The position numbers and the translations under genes were made by a program. DNA of 64,000 bases from Nocardia niigatensis NBRC 100131 (GTDB taxonomy: Bacteria > Actinomycetota > Actinomycetes > Mycobacteriales > Mycobacteriaceae). Numbering within the stretch: the stretch's first letter is position 1; each line of letters starts with the position of its first letter. The notes under the pieces were generated by a model. The model did no database searches and was not told the DNA's origin. It saw nothing but the letters and a program-made list of their open reading frames with translations. Location: the NCBI RefSeq assembly GCF_000308655.1, contig NZ_BAGC01000113.1, positions 155,623 through 219,622 of the forward strand, read 5' to 3'. This document shows positions 25,030-34,399 of this stretch, one piece after another.

Positions 25030-25917
25030 TCAGGAGCGGGCGTTGGTGCTTTCGGTCCACTTCGCCATCCACGCGGTGTTCTCGGTGGCGATGACGGATT
25101 CGCAGGCGGAGACGAACGCGGGCCAGTCGCAGAGCCCTCCCGCGGCCCAGTCGTCGGCGAGGTTGCGGAGGCGGTGAGCGGCCGCGAGATAGGTCATGGC
25201 CAGGTAGTCGTAGCGCTGCGCGGTCAGGTAGGCGGCGATGTTCGCGGTGGCGGTCGTGAGGACCGCCACCCACGGAGCCAGAGCGGTGGGGCCGGAGGCC
25301 GGGGCCAGGGCTGCCGCGGCGGCGACCAGCGCGGTCGCCATACCCAGAGCGATCGCGAATCTGCGCCAGCGTGCCGTGCGCTGTGTGTACCGGCGGGCCA
25401 TCGGCCGGTAGTAGTCGTCGATCTGCCCCTGAATTCGTTGCCGGACATACGCTTCCGGCGTCAGGGTGGCCGGCGGCGGGGTAATCGGCATCGCATCGGT
25501 ATCGACAGAGGGCAGCAGATCGGCCACGGCGGCGACGATGTCGGCGACCTCGTGGCGTAGCGCATTCACATCGGTCCGGGCGCCCGCCCGGAATTCGAAG
25601 ATCAACCGCTTGATGCCCTCCGACGTCGCGCGCGCCCGCGTCCACGCTCGCACGGCATCAGGCGTGAGGTACTGGATTCCGACGAAGGCCGCCAGAGCGA
25701 GACACACCGCGCCGACCGCCGCGATCCCGGTCCGTGCCGCGCCACCCGAATGCAGCACGGTCGTGGTCGCGGTCGTGCACAGCGCACCGATGGTGGTAGC
25801 CGCGAACGCGGTGATCCGCGCCTGATCGAGCCGGTGCTTCAGCCGGCAGGCCGTCCGGGACCAGCGCAGCCGATGGGCCCAGAGTTCCGCGACGACCCGG
25901 TCGTCTGCCGCGCTCAT
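25030..25917 (-). CDS. SLATT-type two-TM effector protein (DUF4231-like)
   Basis: 295 aa with two membrane hairpins: residues about 34-82 (TIGALCTTATTTVL, AVGAVCLALAAFVGIQYL) and 195-240 (ALGMATALVAAAAALAP, VAVLTTATANIAAYL). The stretch after the last helix, AQRYDYLAMTYLAAAHRL followed by LADDW, is the helical tail of SLATT/DUF4231 proteins. Burroughs and colleagues proposed SLATT proteins as pore-forming effectors of nucleotide-signalled conflict systems. The ATG overlaps the TGA of the TIR-STAND gene (ATGA), so the two are translationally coupled. The tandem layout suggests SLATT_3 plus SLATT_1 domains. Confidence 0.75.
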   Translation of the reverse strand: MSAADDRVVAELWAHRLRWSRTACRLKHRLDQARITAFAATTIGALCTTATTTVLHSGGAARTGIAAVGAVCLALAAFVGIQYLTPDAVRAWTRARATSEGIKRLIFEFRAGARTDVNALRHEVADIVAAVADLLPSVDTDAMPITPPPATLTPEAYVRQRIQGQIDDYYRPMARRYTQRTARWRRFAIALGMATALVAAAAALAPASGPTALAPWVAVLTTATANIAAYLTAQRYDYLAMTYLAAAHRLRNLADDWAAGGLCDWPAFVSACESVIATENTAWMAKWTESTNARS

Positions 25918-28900
25918 GAGTCCGAGTCCGGTGCGATCGGCAGGCCGGGGCAGGCCTTGCGGTACGGGATACCGGGCGACACCCACTCGTTCCACTCCTT
26001 GTGGCTCATGTTCGCGCTGAGCTTGTCGCACAACCGATCCGGCCAGACGGCTGGTCCGGGCCAGGTGTGGATGACCGCGTGGTCGTCTACGCCGAGCGGT
26101 GAGCCGATGGTCGCGAGCTGGTGGTCGTCAGGGCTGACGGCCAGCGCTTGGATGGCGTCGGCAGTGCCGATCATCGGTTTGCCGACCGGAAGGCCGGAGT
26201 TACCATCCCAGATTCGAACTGACTTACCGGCCCCCGCGATCACGTATCGGCCATCGGTACTGAACGATACGGCGTTGATAGCTCCCAGAGGATCTGTCAT
26301 CGAGTCACTGATCAGCTTCCGTGAGTCGGTGTCGAACAGCCGGATGGAGTCGTAGCTCGCGGAGGCGATGCGCCGTCCGTCGGGGCTGAACGCGAGGACT
26401 GTCGACTTGCTGGTGTCGGAGAACGGATCCCCGATCTGACGATGGGACTGCGAATCCCAGATCTCGAGTTCGGCAGATCCACCGTTGGTGACGATGTGTT
26501 GGCTGTCTGGGCTGAACGCCGCGGCGCTGACCATCGAGTGCTCGTCGATCGGAGTGCCGAGACGTTGCCCGGTGCTCGGATCCCAGAGCATCACACTGAA
26601 GTCGAGCCCGAAGGTGGGCGATGTCGGGTCATAGGCGCGGAAACCCTCGGTCGAAAAGTTCTTCGGCACCAGGCCACCGACCGTGGCCAGCTGGGTTCCG
26701 TCTGGACTCAGCACCGATGTGGTCACCACCTTCTGCGCGTCGATCTCCCATTCAGCGACAGGCGCACCGGTTTTCGCGTCGAACGTTGCGAGCGTGTAGA
26801 AGAGGATCAGGTCATCGATAGTTACCGGTTCCCGATCGGTCGGCCTCCTGTAACCCATCTCCAGGGCAAGAATACGGTCACCATCGGGGCTGAACACTGC
26901 ATTGGCAGGTAGAAAGGGGTCAGTCGAGATGCTCGTGACGACGGCTCCCGTGGCCGCGTCCCAGATGCGAATAACGCCGGGCATACTCGAACCGGGATCG
27001 TTCCGGGCGCCGGCGGATATCAAGCGGGTGCCGTCCGCGCTGTAGTGGACCGACATCACCGCGGTGTCGTCCGCCGCGATCACCGTGCCAAGCGTTGCGG
27101 CGGAATTGGCGTTCCACACTCGGACGGTCTCATCGCCGCCCGACAGCACCCCGTGCCCGTCGGCGGTGAAGCCGACACCCTTCACACCGCTGTGATGCCC
27201 CGTCAAAGGGGTGCCGACCGGCTGCCGGGACGCGACGTCCCACAGGCGAATCATGCCGTCCGAGCTGCCGGATGCGACAGTGCGCCCATCTGCACTGAAT
27301 GCGATGGCTCCCAGGGCTTCGTCGTGACCGCTGAGCACCGCTCCGGCCGGCTGCAGGGTTGTCGCGTCCCAGAAGTGCACTAGTTTGTCCGAGCCGCCGG
27401 AAGCGATCAGGCCGCCGCCCGGAGCGACCACGACGGCAAACGCGGACTGGTCCTCCTGGTCTGGGGCTTTCGCGACCACCGCACCGGATTCGGCGTCCCA
27501 GAGTTCGATTCCGGAATTGGTGGCGGCGACGACCCGGTTTCCTCCGGGCAGGAAGGCGATCTGAAAGGCCATATCGGTCTTCGGTATTGTGCGAACCTGT
27601 TGTCCCGCAATGACATCCCATATCTGGATCGCGCCTGGGAACATGCAGGCGGCCACACGTTGTCCATCCCCGCTGAATGCCACCGACAAGACCGCCGCAC
27701 GTCCTGTCTGGAAGGGACCGGCAATATGCGAACCGGTCTGCGCATCCCAAACCTGGACCGTTCCGTCATTGCCTGCGGAGGCGAGCCGGGTGCTGTCCGC
27801 GCTGTATGCCAGGCTGGTCACGGCACTCCTGTTATTCGAGTCGAATGGAGTGCCTGTAGTTCGGCCGGTGACTCCGTCCCGCAGTTGTACCCTTCCCGCG
27901 CTCGCCGACGCCGCATGTCGCCCGTCGGGGCTGACGGCAAATGCTGTGACGGAATCCTGTGCGGGCGTGTCGAATACCTTCACCTGGGCGGATGTCGTCG
28001 CCAGCGCGTCGAGGACCGCGCCGTCGTCGGGATGCGACCCGATCTGGCGCGCGGCGAGGATCTGTTGGATGGCTCGGGTGTCACCGCCCGGCCGGACCCC
28101 GGCGAGCATGGCCTGTCCTTCGGAGACTAGGCGCAGCGCGGTCGCTTCGTGGAGCCGCCGATCGGCCTCGTTCTGCGCCAATGTGGTTCGGACCGCGAAG
28201 AATCCGGCGACCAGCGCCGCTATGACGGTGAGTGCCAGTACCGCCCGCAGGATATGGGACCGGCGGCGGAGTCCGTCGGCGTAGGCACGCGCGTCGCTCA
28301 GTTCCTTTTCGTGCCGACGCTGTTCGGCGGCCATCTCGGCATCCTGCCGCTGCCGGGAAGCCGTGAGGAATTCGCGCGCACAGGCCAGTCGATTGGCGAA
28401 TGCCGGTGTGGCCGCCACTTTTTCGGCCTCGCCGAGCCGGGCGCCCGACATCAGCCAGGCGGGGTCGCGTCCGCTGCTCTCCCATTCGGTGGCGGCCCGG
28501 TCGAGGCCGTCGGCGGTCCGCAGATCGGTGGCCTCCTCGCGCAGCCATTGGGCGAGTACGGGCCATTCGCTCAGCAGGCTTTCCAGCGCGACCTCGACGG
28601 TGGTCTCGCCGCCGCGCTCGTCCTGGACCACCAGTCGGTGGTCGACGAACGCGGCGATGAGCGGGCGGCTGGTGGCGGGCAGGTCGGCGAGGCGGGCGAT
28701 GCGGCGCAGCGGCTGGTCGTTGTCGGGGGCGATGGTGGCGAGCCAGGGTACGAAGGCCGCACGCAACTCGGCCAGTTGCTGCTGCCGCTGCGAGTCGTCC
28801 TGGGCGAGAATCGAATCGATCTCCGACTCGACCACGTGCGCCATCCCGCCCATCGCCGTGTAGTCGGCGACGGTCAGTTCGCCGTCGGCGGCGTAGTCGA

Positions 28901-30218
28901 GGAACAGCCGCCACAGGGTCAGGGACAACAGCGGCAGCGGGTTCGCGCTGTCCGCGCAGTCGGCGAGCAGTCGTTCCACGAGGTCCTCGCGCACCGTGAG
29001 CGGACTGCCGGCCGCGGTCGCGCGCTGTGCCGGGCCCTGGACGACCTCGGCGAACCGGGCGGGTTGCAGGGGCCGCAGCTCGTCGAACACCACGCTCTTC
29101 ACGGCCGCCAAGGCCGGTGAGGTCTGCAGCGGCTCGTAGCGGTCGGCCCGAATGGTCAGGGCGGCAATGATATCCAGGCCGTCGGCGACCAGCCGGGCGA
29201 GAATCGACTGGAACATCCCGGCCTCGGGTCCGGCCTCGCCGCCGAACAGTTCCTCGGCCTGATCCACCGGGAGCACGATCGTCGGCGGCACGGTGTCGCT
29301 CGACTCGGCCGGCCCGTCCGTCGCGGCGGTCTGAGCCTCACGCAGCCAGGTGGTGACCTGCCCGGGATCGGAGGCGCAGGCCGCCTTGACCGCGCCGAGG
29401 GTCGGTTGCGTGAGACCCAGCCGCTGACGCACCGCGAAGACCGAGGCGGCCAGGCCGACCGGACCGGTGACCGCGGCCCGTTCGGGCCGGACGATGTCGA
29501 GCACCAGGAAATGCCGGTCGTCCCGGCTCAGGCGGGGGAGTAGTCCCGCCCGCAGGAACGAGGACTTGCCCGTGCCCGACGGGCCGAGGATGACGAACAG
29601 ATTCTCGACGCGGGAGGTCCGCATGCCGCGCATCATGTCCAGCCCGCGCACGATCTGCGCATCCCGGCCGAAGTACACGGCCGCGTCGATCGCCTCGAAC
29701 GGCTCCCACCCCCGATAGGGCGCGCGCCGGGGATCATTCGACGGTGGCCATTCGAAATATTCGGCCCCGATGCCCGCTTCCCGCAAACCCCGCCACAGCC
29801 GCCGCAGTCCCTCGGTCGCGAATTCGACGGGCGGTCCCCCGGTCACGGCGATGGTAGTCGTCGGGCCGGCGGGGAACAGATCGCATTGCTGCCAGTCCCG
29901 GGTGGATTCGCGGCTCACGAGCGGCTCCAGGCGGGCGGCGAATATGCGTTTGTTCAGGTTCTCCGCGGTCCGGATCTCGGTGCGGCATTCGGGCGACGAA
30001 TCCCAGTGCTCCGACATCAGGCAGATCACGGCCTCACACCGGGAAGCGGCGCGGACCAGCGCGTCTTTCCAACGGACCCCGGGCGCGATCCCCGTGTCGG
30101 GGTCCAGGTCGAGGAAGATCTCGTCGGCAAGATCGGGATTCTGCGCGACGAGCCAGGCCTTCAGCGCGATAGCCTGCCGGTTGTCCCGGCTGGAATGGCT
30201 GAGGAAGATGCGCGCCAT
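25914..30218 (-). CDS. TIR-nSTAND-WD40 protein (candidate anti-phage sensor)
   Basis: 1434 aa. Residues 1-150 are a TIR domain: RIFLSHSSRDN at the start, EIFLDLDPDTGIAPG as the BB-loop region, and SPECRTE with E81 in the position of the catalytic glutamate of NAD-cleaving TIRs. Residues 168-600 are a STAND NTPase of the nSTAND1 type (YRGWEPFEAIDAAVYFGRD; Walker A GPSGTGKSS, K218; Walker B VLPVDQAEEL). A charged coiled coil and one membrane helix (about 655-676) follow, then 13-14 WD40 repeats (about 743-1410), enough for two propellers. It is the first gene of a coupled pair with the SLATT protein. GC content falls in the WD40 part. Confidence 0.88.
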   Translation of the reverse strand: MARIFLSHSSRDNRQAIALKAWLVAQNPDLADEIFLDLDPDTGIAPGVRWKDALVRAASRCEAVICLMSEHWDSSPECRTEIRTAENLNKRIFAARLEPLVSRESTRDWQQCDLFPAGPTTTIAVTGGPPVEFATEGLRRLWRGLREAGIGAEYFEWPPSNDPRRAPYRGWEPFEAIDAAVYFGRDAQIVRGLDMMRGMRTSRVENLFVILGPSGTGKSSFLRAGLLPRLSRDDRHFLVLDIVRPERAAVTGPVGLAASVFAVRQRLGLTQPTLGAVKAACASDPGQVTTWLREAQTAATDGPAESSDTVPPTIVLPVDQAEELFGGEAGPEAGMFQSILARLVADGLDIIAALTIRADRYEPLQTSPALAAVKSVVFDELRPLQPARFAEVVQGPAQRATAAGSPLTVREDLVERLLADCADSANPLPLLSLTLWRLFLDYAADGELTVADYTAMGGMAHVVESEIDSILAQDDSQRQQQLAELRAAFVPWLATIAPDNDQPLRRIARLADLPATSRPLIAAFVDHRLVVQDERGGETTVEVALESLLSEWPVLAQWLREEATDLRTADGLDRAATEWESSGRDPAWLMSGARLGEAEKVAATPAFANRLACAREFLTASRQRQDAEMAAEQRRHEKELSDARAYADGLRRRSHILRAVLALTVIAALVAGFFAVRTTLAQNEADRRLHEATALRLVSEGQAMLAGVRPGGDTRAIQQILAARQIGSHPDDGAVLDALATTSAQVKVFDTPAQDSVTAFAVSPDGRHAASASAGRVQLRDGVTGRTTGTPFDSNNRSAVTSLAYSADSTRLASAGNDGTVQVWDAQTGSHIAGPFQTGRAAVLSVAFSGDGQRVAACMFPGAIQIWDVIAGQQVRTIPKTDMAFQIAFLPGGNRVVAATNSGIELWDAESGAVVAKAPDQEDQSAFAVVVAPGGGLIASGGSDKLVHFWDATTLQPAGAVLSGHDEALGAIAFSADGRTVASGSSDGMIRLWDVASRQPVGTPLTGHHSGVKGVGFTADGHGVLSGGDETVRVWNANSAATLGTVIAADDTAVMSVHYSADGTRLISAGARNDPGSSMPGVIRIWDAATGAVVTSISTDPFLPANAVFSPDGDRILALEMGYRRPTDREPVTIDDLILFYTLATFDAKTGAPVAEWEIDAQKVVTTSVLSPDGTQLATVGGLVPKNFSTEGFRAYDPTSPTFGLDFSVMLWDPSTGQRLGTPIDEHSMVSAAAFSPDSQHIVTNGGSAELEIWDSQSHRQIGDPFSDTSKSTVLAFSPDGRRIASASYDSIRLFDTDSRKLISDSMTDPLGAINAVSFSTDGRYVIAGAGKSVRIWDGNSGLPVGKPMIGTADAIQALAVSPDDHQLATIGSPLGVDDHAVIHTWPGPAVWPDRLCDKLSANMSHKEWNEWVSPGIPYRKACPGLPIAPDSDS

Positions 30219-30289
30219 TCCCTGAGTGTCGCCACCTTCGGCGGCCGCGTCATGAGTACCGCATTACTCGGACCCAAGGTGATATCCCG

Positions 30290-30299
30290 CGTATATACG
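30290..30299. promoter_or_regulatory. CGTATATACG palindrome upstream of the TIR-STAND gene
   Basis: A perfect 10-bp palindrome in the only AT-rich patch of the 160-bp gap, 72 bp before the TIR-STAND start. It could be a -10 region or operator. A second inverted repeat, GAGTA-N6-TACTC, lies at 30254-30269. No clear -35 box is visible. Confidence 0.35.
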
Positions 30300-30378
30300 A
30301 AACTCGGCGACCCCGAGGGTGTGAAATCGCCGCCCGGAAGAATGCGGCTACCTCCCGGAAATCGCGATGCCGACCTGA

Positions 30379-31065
30379 TCAGACCGTCGGCGCGGACCGA
30401 TAGGGGACGGCGGCGACCTGGCGGGCGACGCGCAGCAGGGGGACGATGAGGATGCCGGCCAGGCGGGTATAGGGCCACACCGCGATGATCAGCACCACGA
30501 TCAGTCCGCGCACCTGATAGAGGAGCGGGGCGTGGTCCATGACCGCCGATTCCGGATGCAGGGCGATCACTGAGCGCGCCCACGTGAAAAGTGTTTCGGC
30601 GGTGCGGTATCGGCTGTCGGTGGAGCCGCCGTCGAAGGTCACCAGGACCGCCGACAGGAGCGCCGCCGCCAGCAGCGGCAGGGTGAGGCGATCCACCGGC
30701 GTGACCCGATGCCGGACATCGGCGGAGATCAGCGGCGGAATCAGGATGAGCGCGACCCCTGTGATCGTGACGGGCACCGCCACGATCTGAATCGCGGCCA
30801 GCATCAGCTGGATTCCGTGGTCGGGTCGCGAATGCGGCCCGGACGCAACCATTTCCACGACCCGCACCACGAACACGATCGGGAACCCGGTGCGCACCGC
30901 CGCGATTCCGGCCCGCTGCGCGCGATCGAGGTGCGGTCCGTACAGGTACCCGCGGAACCCGTCCCGCCGATACCGCCACACATGTCCGGCCACGCACGAC
31001 ACGAGGGCGGCGTAGGGCAGCGCCACCCACAGCGCGATCATCATGCCCACATCCCACAGAGTCAT
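30379..31065 (-). CDS. NarI-like membrane protein apparently without haem ligands
   Basis: 228 aa, five to six membrane helices. The start (TLWDVGMMIALWVALPYAAL, GHVWRYRRDGF) and the end (LHPESAVMDHAPLLYQVRGL, AVWPYTRLAG) align with respiratory nitrate reductase gamma chains (NarI). The four histidines that ligate the two b haems are replaced: AAVRTG and VVRVVE in the second helix (R, R, ten residues apart as in NarI), YQVRGL (R) and YTRLAG (G). No narG, narH or narJ is near. It lies 93 bp after the flavin gene and 160 bp before the TIR-STAND gene on the same strand. ATG 31065 is used; a TTG at 31134 would add 23 residues. Confidence 0.65.
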   Translation of the reverse strand: MTLWDVGMMIALWVALPYAALVSCVAGHVWRYRRDGFRGYLYGPHLDRAQRAGIAAVRTGFPIVFVVRVVEMVASGPHSRPDHGIQLMLAAIQIVAVPVTITGVALILIPPLISADVRHRVTPVDRLTLPLLAAALLSAVLVTFDGGSTDSRYRTAETLFTWARSVIALHPESAVMDHAPLLYQVRGLIVVLIIAVWPYTRLAGILIVPLLRVARQVAAVPYRSAPTV

Positions 31066-31158
31066 TTGCCGTACTTGCTCGACGAGCAACCTTCGCACGC
31101 CCGACGCCTGCAGAGAAGTGTCGATTCGTGCCAACTCGGTGTTCCAGCGCGACCCCGG

Positions 31159-31638
31159 TTACGGCCAGAGGTGAGACATCATGTACGGGTATCGAACTGG
31201 CCGGTAGTCGGTGAAGGTGATGTCCCGGACATGGCTGAAATCCGACCACAGCAACCGGCCGCCCGGGAGCCGCACGGGAAGACGCACCCGCCTGCGGACC
31301 TGCCGTAACTCCGCCTCGGAGGCGGGGCGTTTCGCGCTCACGGTGCCGTAGAGGCGGATCCCGGGCGGGGCCGGGAAGCGAGCGGTCAGCAGGGACCGGA
31401 ACCAGAACAGCGGACCGCTGTCGACGGCCATCAGGCACACCCGGGAATCGGTGTCCAGATTGCAGGCCAGCGCCTCGGTGTACTGATCGAAATAGAACCC
31501 GGTCGCGGTGTCGCGCAGGAAGACCGTCCCGATGGGCGTGACATGCGGTGAACCGTCGGCGTCCACCGAGGCGATGGCGCAGTGCCCGGCGCGGGATACG
31601 GTGTCGCGGACGCGATCCCAGTTCTGTTCGAGTGTCAC
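31159..31638 (-). CDS. Pyridoxamine 5'-phosphate oxidase-fold (PPOX) family protein
   Basis: 159 aa split-barrel flavin or F420-binding type protein. The signatures are GHCAIASVDADGSPHVTPIG at the front, FYFDQYTEALACNL in the middle and VCLMAVDSG. The pattern fits the many PPOX-like proteins of mycolata that bind FMN, F420 or haem; the exact cofactor cannot be told. GTG start at 31638 behind AGGATC. It heads the leftward run that leads to the NarI-like and TIR-STAND genes. Confidence 0.78.
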   Translation of the reverse strand: MTLEQNWDRVRDTVSRAGHCAIASVDADGSPHVTPIGTVFLRDTATGFYFDQYTEALACNLDTDSRVCLMAVDSGPLFWFRSLLTARFPAPPGIRLYGTVSAKRPASEAELRQVRRRVRLPVRLPGGRLLWSDFSHVRDITFTDYRPVRYPYMMSHLWP

Positions 31639-31762
31639 GGTTGATCCTGACCGGTTCGGGCGGGTGGGGCGATTCGAGGGTAACGGGATTCCGGTGAGAC
31701 AAGTGAGGGCGGCGTGCCGCAATTGCCGGGACAGCGGCGGGGGCGTGGCGCATGATGGCGGC

Positions 31763-33712
31763 ATGGCTTCAGACGCGGCGCGGCGTGCGGTACTCGGAAT
31801 AATTTGTGACAGCTTTGCGCCGGGGGACGGGGGTGATCTGCCGGCGGCCTCCGCACTGGGCGTGGTCGACACCGTGACCGAACTGCTCGGGCGCAATCCG
31901 CGGGCGGCGGAACGGCGGCAGTTCGAACTGCTCATGCGAGTGTGGGATTCACGCCTGTTCGGTGCGCTCAATGGCGCGGGCTGGCGGAAATTCTCGCAAC
32001 TGAGCCCCGAGGACCGGGAGCGCTGGCTGCTCGGCATGGCCAATTCGCGGCTCGAACAGAAGCGGGCGCTGTTCCAGGCGTTGAAGGGCGCGGCGGTCAC
32101 CTCCTACTACCTGACGCCGGGGCCCACCGGGATCAACCCGGTGTGGGATCGGATCGGGATTCCGCCCGCGTTCGGTCCGGTCGAGGGCGCGCGGCGTGGG
32201 CTCAGCCCGCAGCGGCCCGATGCCGACACCACCGTGAGGTGCGATGTGGTCGTCATCGGGTCGGGCGCGGGCGGCGGAACCGCCGCGGCGGTGCTGGCCC
32301 GGGCCGGGCTCGACGTGGTGGTGCTCGAACGCGGCGAGTACTACGACGATCCGGACTTCGGCATGGGGGAGAAGGAGGGCCTGCTGAAGTTGTACGCCCC
32401 CGGCCCGGCCGCCACCGCCGAAGGCCAGCTCGGACTCGTCGCGGGTACCGCACTGGGCGGCGGCACGGTGGTCAACTGGACCACCTCCTTCCGCACCCCG
32501 GACGATGTCCGCGAGGAATGGGCCGGACTGGGCGCACGGCAGTTCGCGGAGCAGGAATACACCGACTCTCTCGATGCGGTGGTGTCGCGTCTCGGGGTCA
32601 CCATGGACCACTCGCCCGCTTCGCACCGTGACGAGATCCTCGAGCGCGGCCTGCGCAAGCTGGACTGGCACGTCGAGCCGCTGCCCCGCAATGTGACCAA
32701 CTGTGATGCCGGAATCGAATGCGGGCGTTGCGGTTTCGGCTGCCGCATTGGCGCCAAGCAGTCGGTGGTCAAGACCTGGCTGGCGGACGCGGCCGAGGCG
32801 GGAGCGCGCCTGTTCGTCGGCACCGACGTCCGGCGCATCGTCGTCGAGAACGGCAGCGCCACCGGCGTGGAAGCGGTGACGGCGGACGGCCGTTCGGTGT
32901 GGGTGCGCGCCCGCGCGGTCGTGGTCGCGGCCGGGGCCGTCCAGACCCCCGCCCTGCTGCGCCGCTCCGGGCTGGGCAACCGCGCCATCGGCGACTTCCT
33001 CCGATTGCACCCGGCCACAGCGGTTTTCGGCGTCTTCGACGAGGACATTCGCCCGTGGGAGGGCGGTCTGCAGACCCGCTACTCCGAGCAGGACCACGAT
33101 CTCGACGGCAACGGCTACGGTGTCATCTACGAGACCGGCCCGATGACCCCGGGCATGTCGGTGGGCTTCCAGGCGTGGACCGGCGCGGCCGCCCATCGCG
33201 ACCGCATGCTGAAACTGGCCAATACCGTGGCCGTGGGCGTGATCACCCGCGATCGCGACCACGGCTCGGTCGAGACCGACCGCAAGGGCGAAGCGGTGGT
33301 GCGCTACCGCCTCTCCGCCCGCGACGCCGCCCACATGCACACCGGAATCGTCAATGCCGCAAGCATTCTGGAGGCGGCGGGCGCCCAACGGATCTTCTCC
33401 GGTCACCAGGCCGGCGTCGCCTACGAGCCCGGCGTACAGGGCTCGCACGAGGAGTTCACCGCGCAGGCCGCCGCGGCCGGGTACGCGCCGGGCCGCTGCT
33501 CGATGGGCGCGCTGCACATCATGGGCTCGGCTCGCATGGGCGGCTCACCCGCGGATTCGGCCACCAATCCCGACGGCGTCACCTGGGACGTCCCGAATAT
33601 CGTGGTGGCCGACGGCTCCTGCTTCCCGACCGCCTCCGGCGTGAACCCGATGGTCAGCATCGAGGCCATCGCCCACATGAACGCCACCCGGCTGGCCGCG
33701 CGCCTGACCTAG
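31763..33712 (+). CDS. GMC oxidoreductase, long-chain alcohol oxidase type
   Basis: 649 aa. An N-terminal helical extension of about 150 residues precedes the FAD-binding motif VVVIGSGAGGGTAAAVLARAG. The GMC signature GTALGGGTVVNW follows, then the Cys-rich CGRCGFGCRIGAKQS found in long-chain fatty alcohol oxidases and relatives, and the C-terminal GMC_oxred_C part (MGSARMGG, VADGSCFPTASGVNPM). Likely reaction: oxidation of long-chain alcohols to aldehydes with oxygen or another acceptor. Its stop overlaps that of the TetR gene (shared CTAG). It logically follows AlkB in alkane breakdown. Confidence 0.82.
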   Translation: MASDAARRAVLGIICDSFAPGDGGDLPAASALGVVDTVTELLGRNPRAAERRQFELLMRVWDSRLFGALNGAGWRKFSQLSPEDRERWLLGMANSRLEQKRALFQALKGAAVTSYYLTPGPTGINPVWDRIGIPPAFGPVEGARRGLSPQRPDADTTVRCDVVVIGSGAGGGTAAAVLARAGLDVVVLERGEYYDDPDFGMGEKEGLLKLYAPGPAATAEGQLGLVAGTALGGGTVVNWTTSFRTPDDVREEWAGLGARQFAEQEYTDSLDAVVSRLGVTMDHSPASHRDEILERGLRKLDWHVEPLPRNVTNCDAGIECGRCGFGCRIGAKQSVVKTWLADAAEAGARLFVGTDVRRIVVENGSATGVEAVTADGRSVWVRARAVVVAAGAVQTPALLRRSGLGNRAIGDFLRLHPATAVFGVFDEDIRPWEGGLQTRYSEQDHDLDGNGYGVIYETGPMTPGMSVGFQAWTGAAAHRDRMLKLANTVAVGVITRDRDHGSVETDRKGEAVVRYRLSARDAAHMHTGIVNAASILEAAGAQRIFSGHQAGVAYEPGVQGSHEEFTAQAAAAGYAPGRCSMGALHIMGSARMGGSPADSATNPDGVTWDVPNIVVADGSCFPTASGVNPMVSIEAIAHMNATRLAARLT

Positions 33713-34377
33713 CTGGATCCGCCCGACCCGGACCGATCCGACTGCGCGGCAGACTGTTCCAGTGCCGCGCCGAAGGCGCCGACGATCACCCGGCGGATCT
33801 GGCCGACGGCCCGGTCGATCGGGCCCGTCGGCTGGAACAGATGGCTCAGGGCGAGCCGCACCAGGACCTCCGACATCGAGGTCAGCTCGATATCGCTCAT
33901 GTCGTCGAGGCCGTACTGCGTGCGCAGCGCGCCCGAGACCGCGGTGATCGCGCGACCCAGCACCGGTTCGGTCTCGGTCATCAGCACCGGCAGCAGGGCG
34001 GTGTCGGTCTCCGACCGTCCGGCCAGCACCGCCTTGAGCAGGGTGTTGTCGGCGCCCGTCCGCAGCGTGTAGTCGACCGCCTGCGTCATGCCGGCCGCCA
34101 CGTCCGCGGGATGCGCGGCCAGGCTCTCGGCGATGCCGACCAGGAAGATGTCGACCTCCTGCTGGATCACCACTTCGGCCAGCTCGTGCTTGTTGGCGAA
34201 CTCCTTGTAGAGCACCGGCCGACTCACGCCGACCTCCTTGGCCAGCCGCGACATGTTCACCGCACCCCAGCCCTCGGTGATGACTATCCGCCGGCCCGCG
34301 TCGACGATCCGCTCGCGCAGCAACTGCCGCATCTCTGTCTGGAAGTTCGGCGCTTCAACCACGTCCCGATGGTACAT
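33709..34377 (-). CDS. TetR family regulator of the alkane operon (AlkU-like)
   Basis: 222 aa. Residues 17-65 are a TetR DNA-binding domain (ERIVDAGRRIVITEGWGAVN, then LAKEVGVSRPVLYKEFANKHEL). The ligand domain ends in a low-complexity Ser/Gly tail. It is divergent from alkB with 93 bp between starts, and a TGTAT-N7-ATACA palindrome covers the alkB -10 box. In Rhodococcus the TetR gene alkU lies at the end of the alkB operon; here it is at the front. The ATG at 34377 is preceded by no strong ribosome-binding site. Confidence 0.85.
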   Translation of the reverse strand: MYHRDVVEAPNFQTEMRQLLRERIVDAGRRIVITEGWGAVNMSRLAKEVGVSRPVLYKEFANKHELAEVVIQQEVDIFLVGIAESLAAHPADVAAGMTQAVDYTLRTGADNTLLKAVLAGRSETDTALLPVLMTETEPVLGRAITAVSGALRTQYGLDDMSDIELTSMSEVLVRLALSHLFQPTGPIDRAVGQIRRVIVGAFGAALEQSAAQSDRSGSGGSS

Positions 34378-34399
34378 GAGCTCAACTTTCGTCCCGTCA

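Noticed and set aside
25914..28200. Repeat array or CRISPR-like periodicity in the WD40 coding part
   Set aside because: The period is in protein sequence only (about 42 residues); DNA repeats are not identical and there are no spacers.
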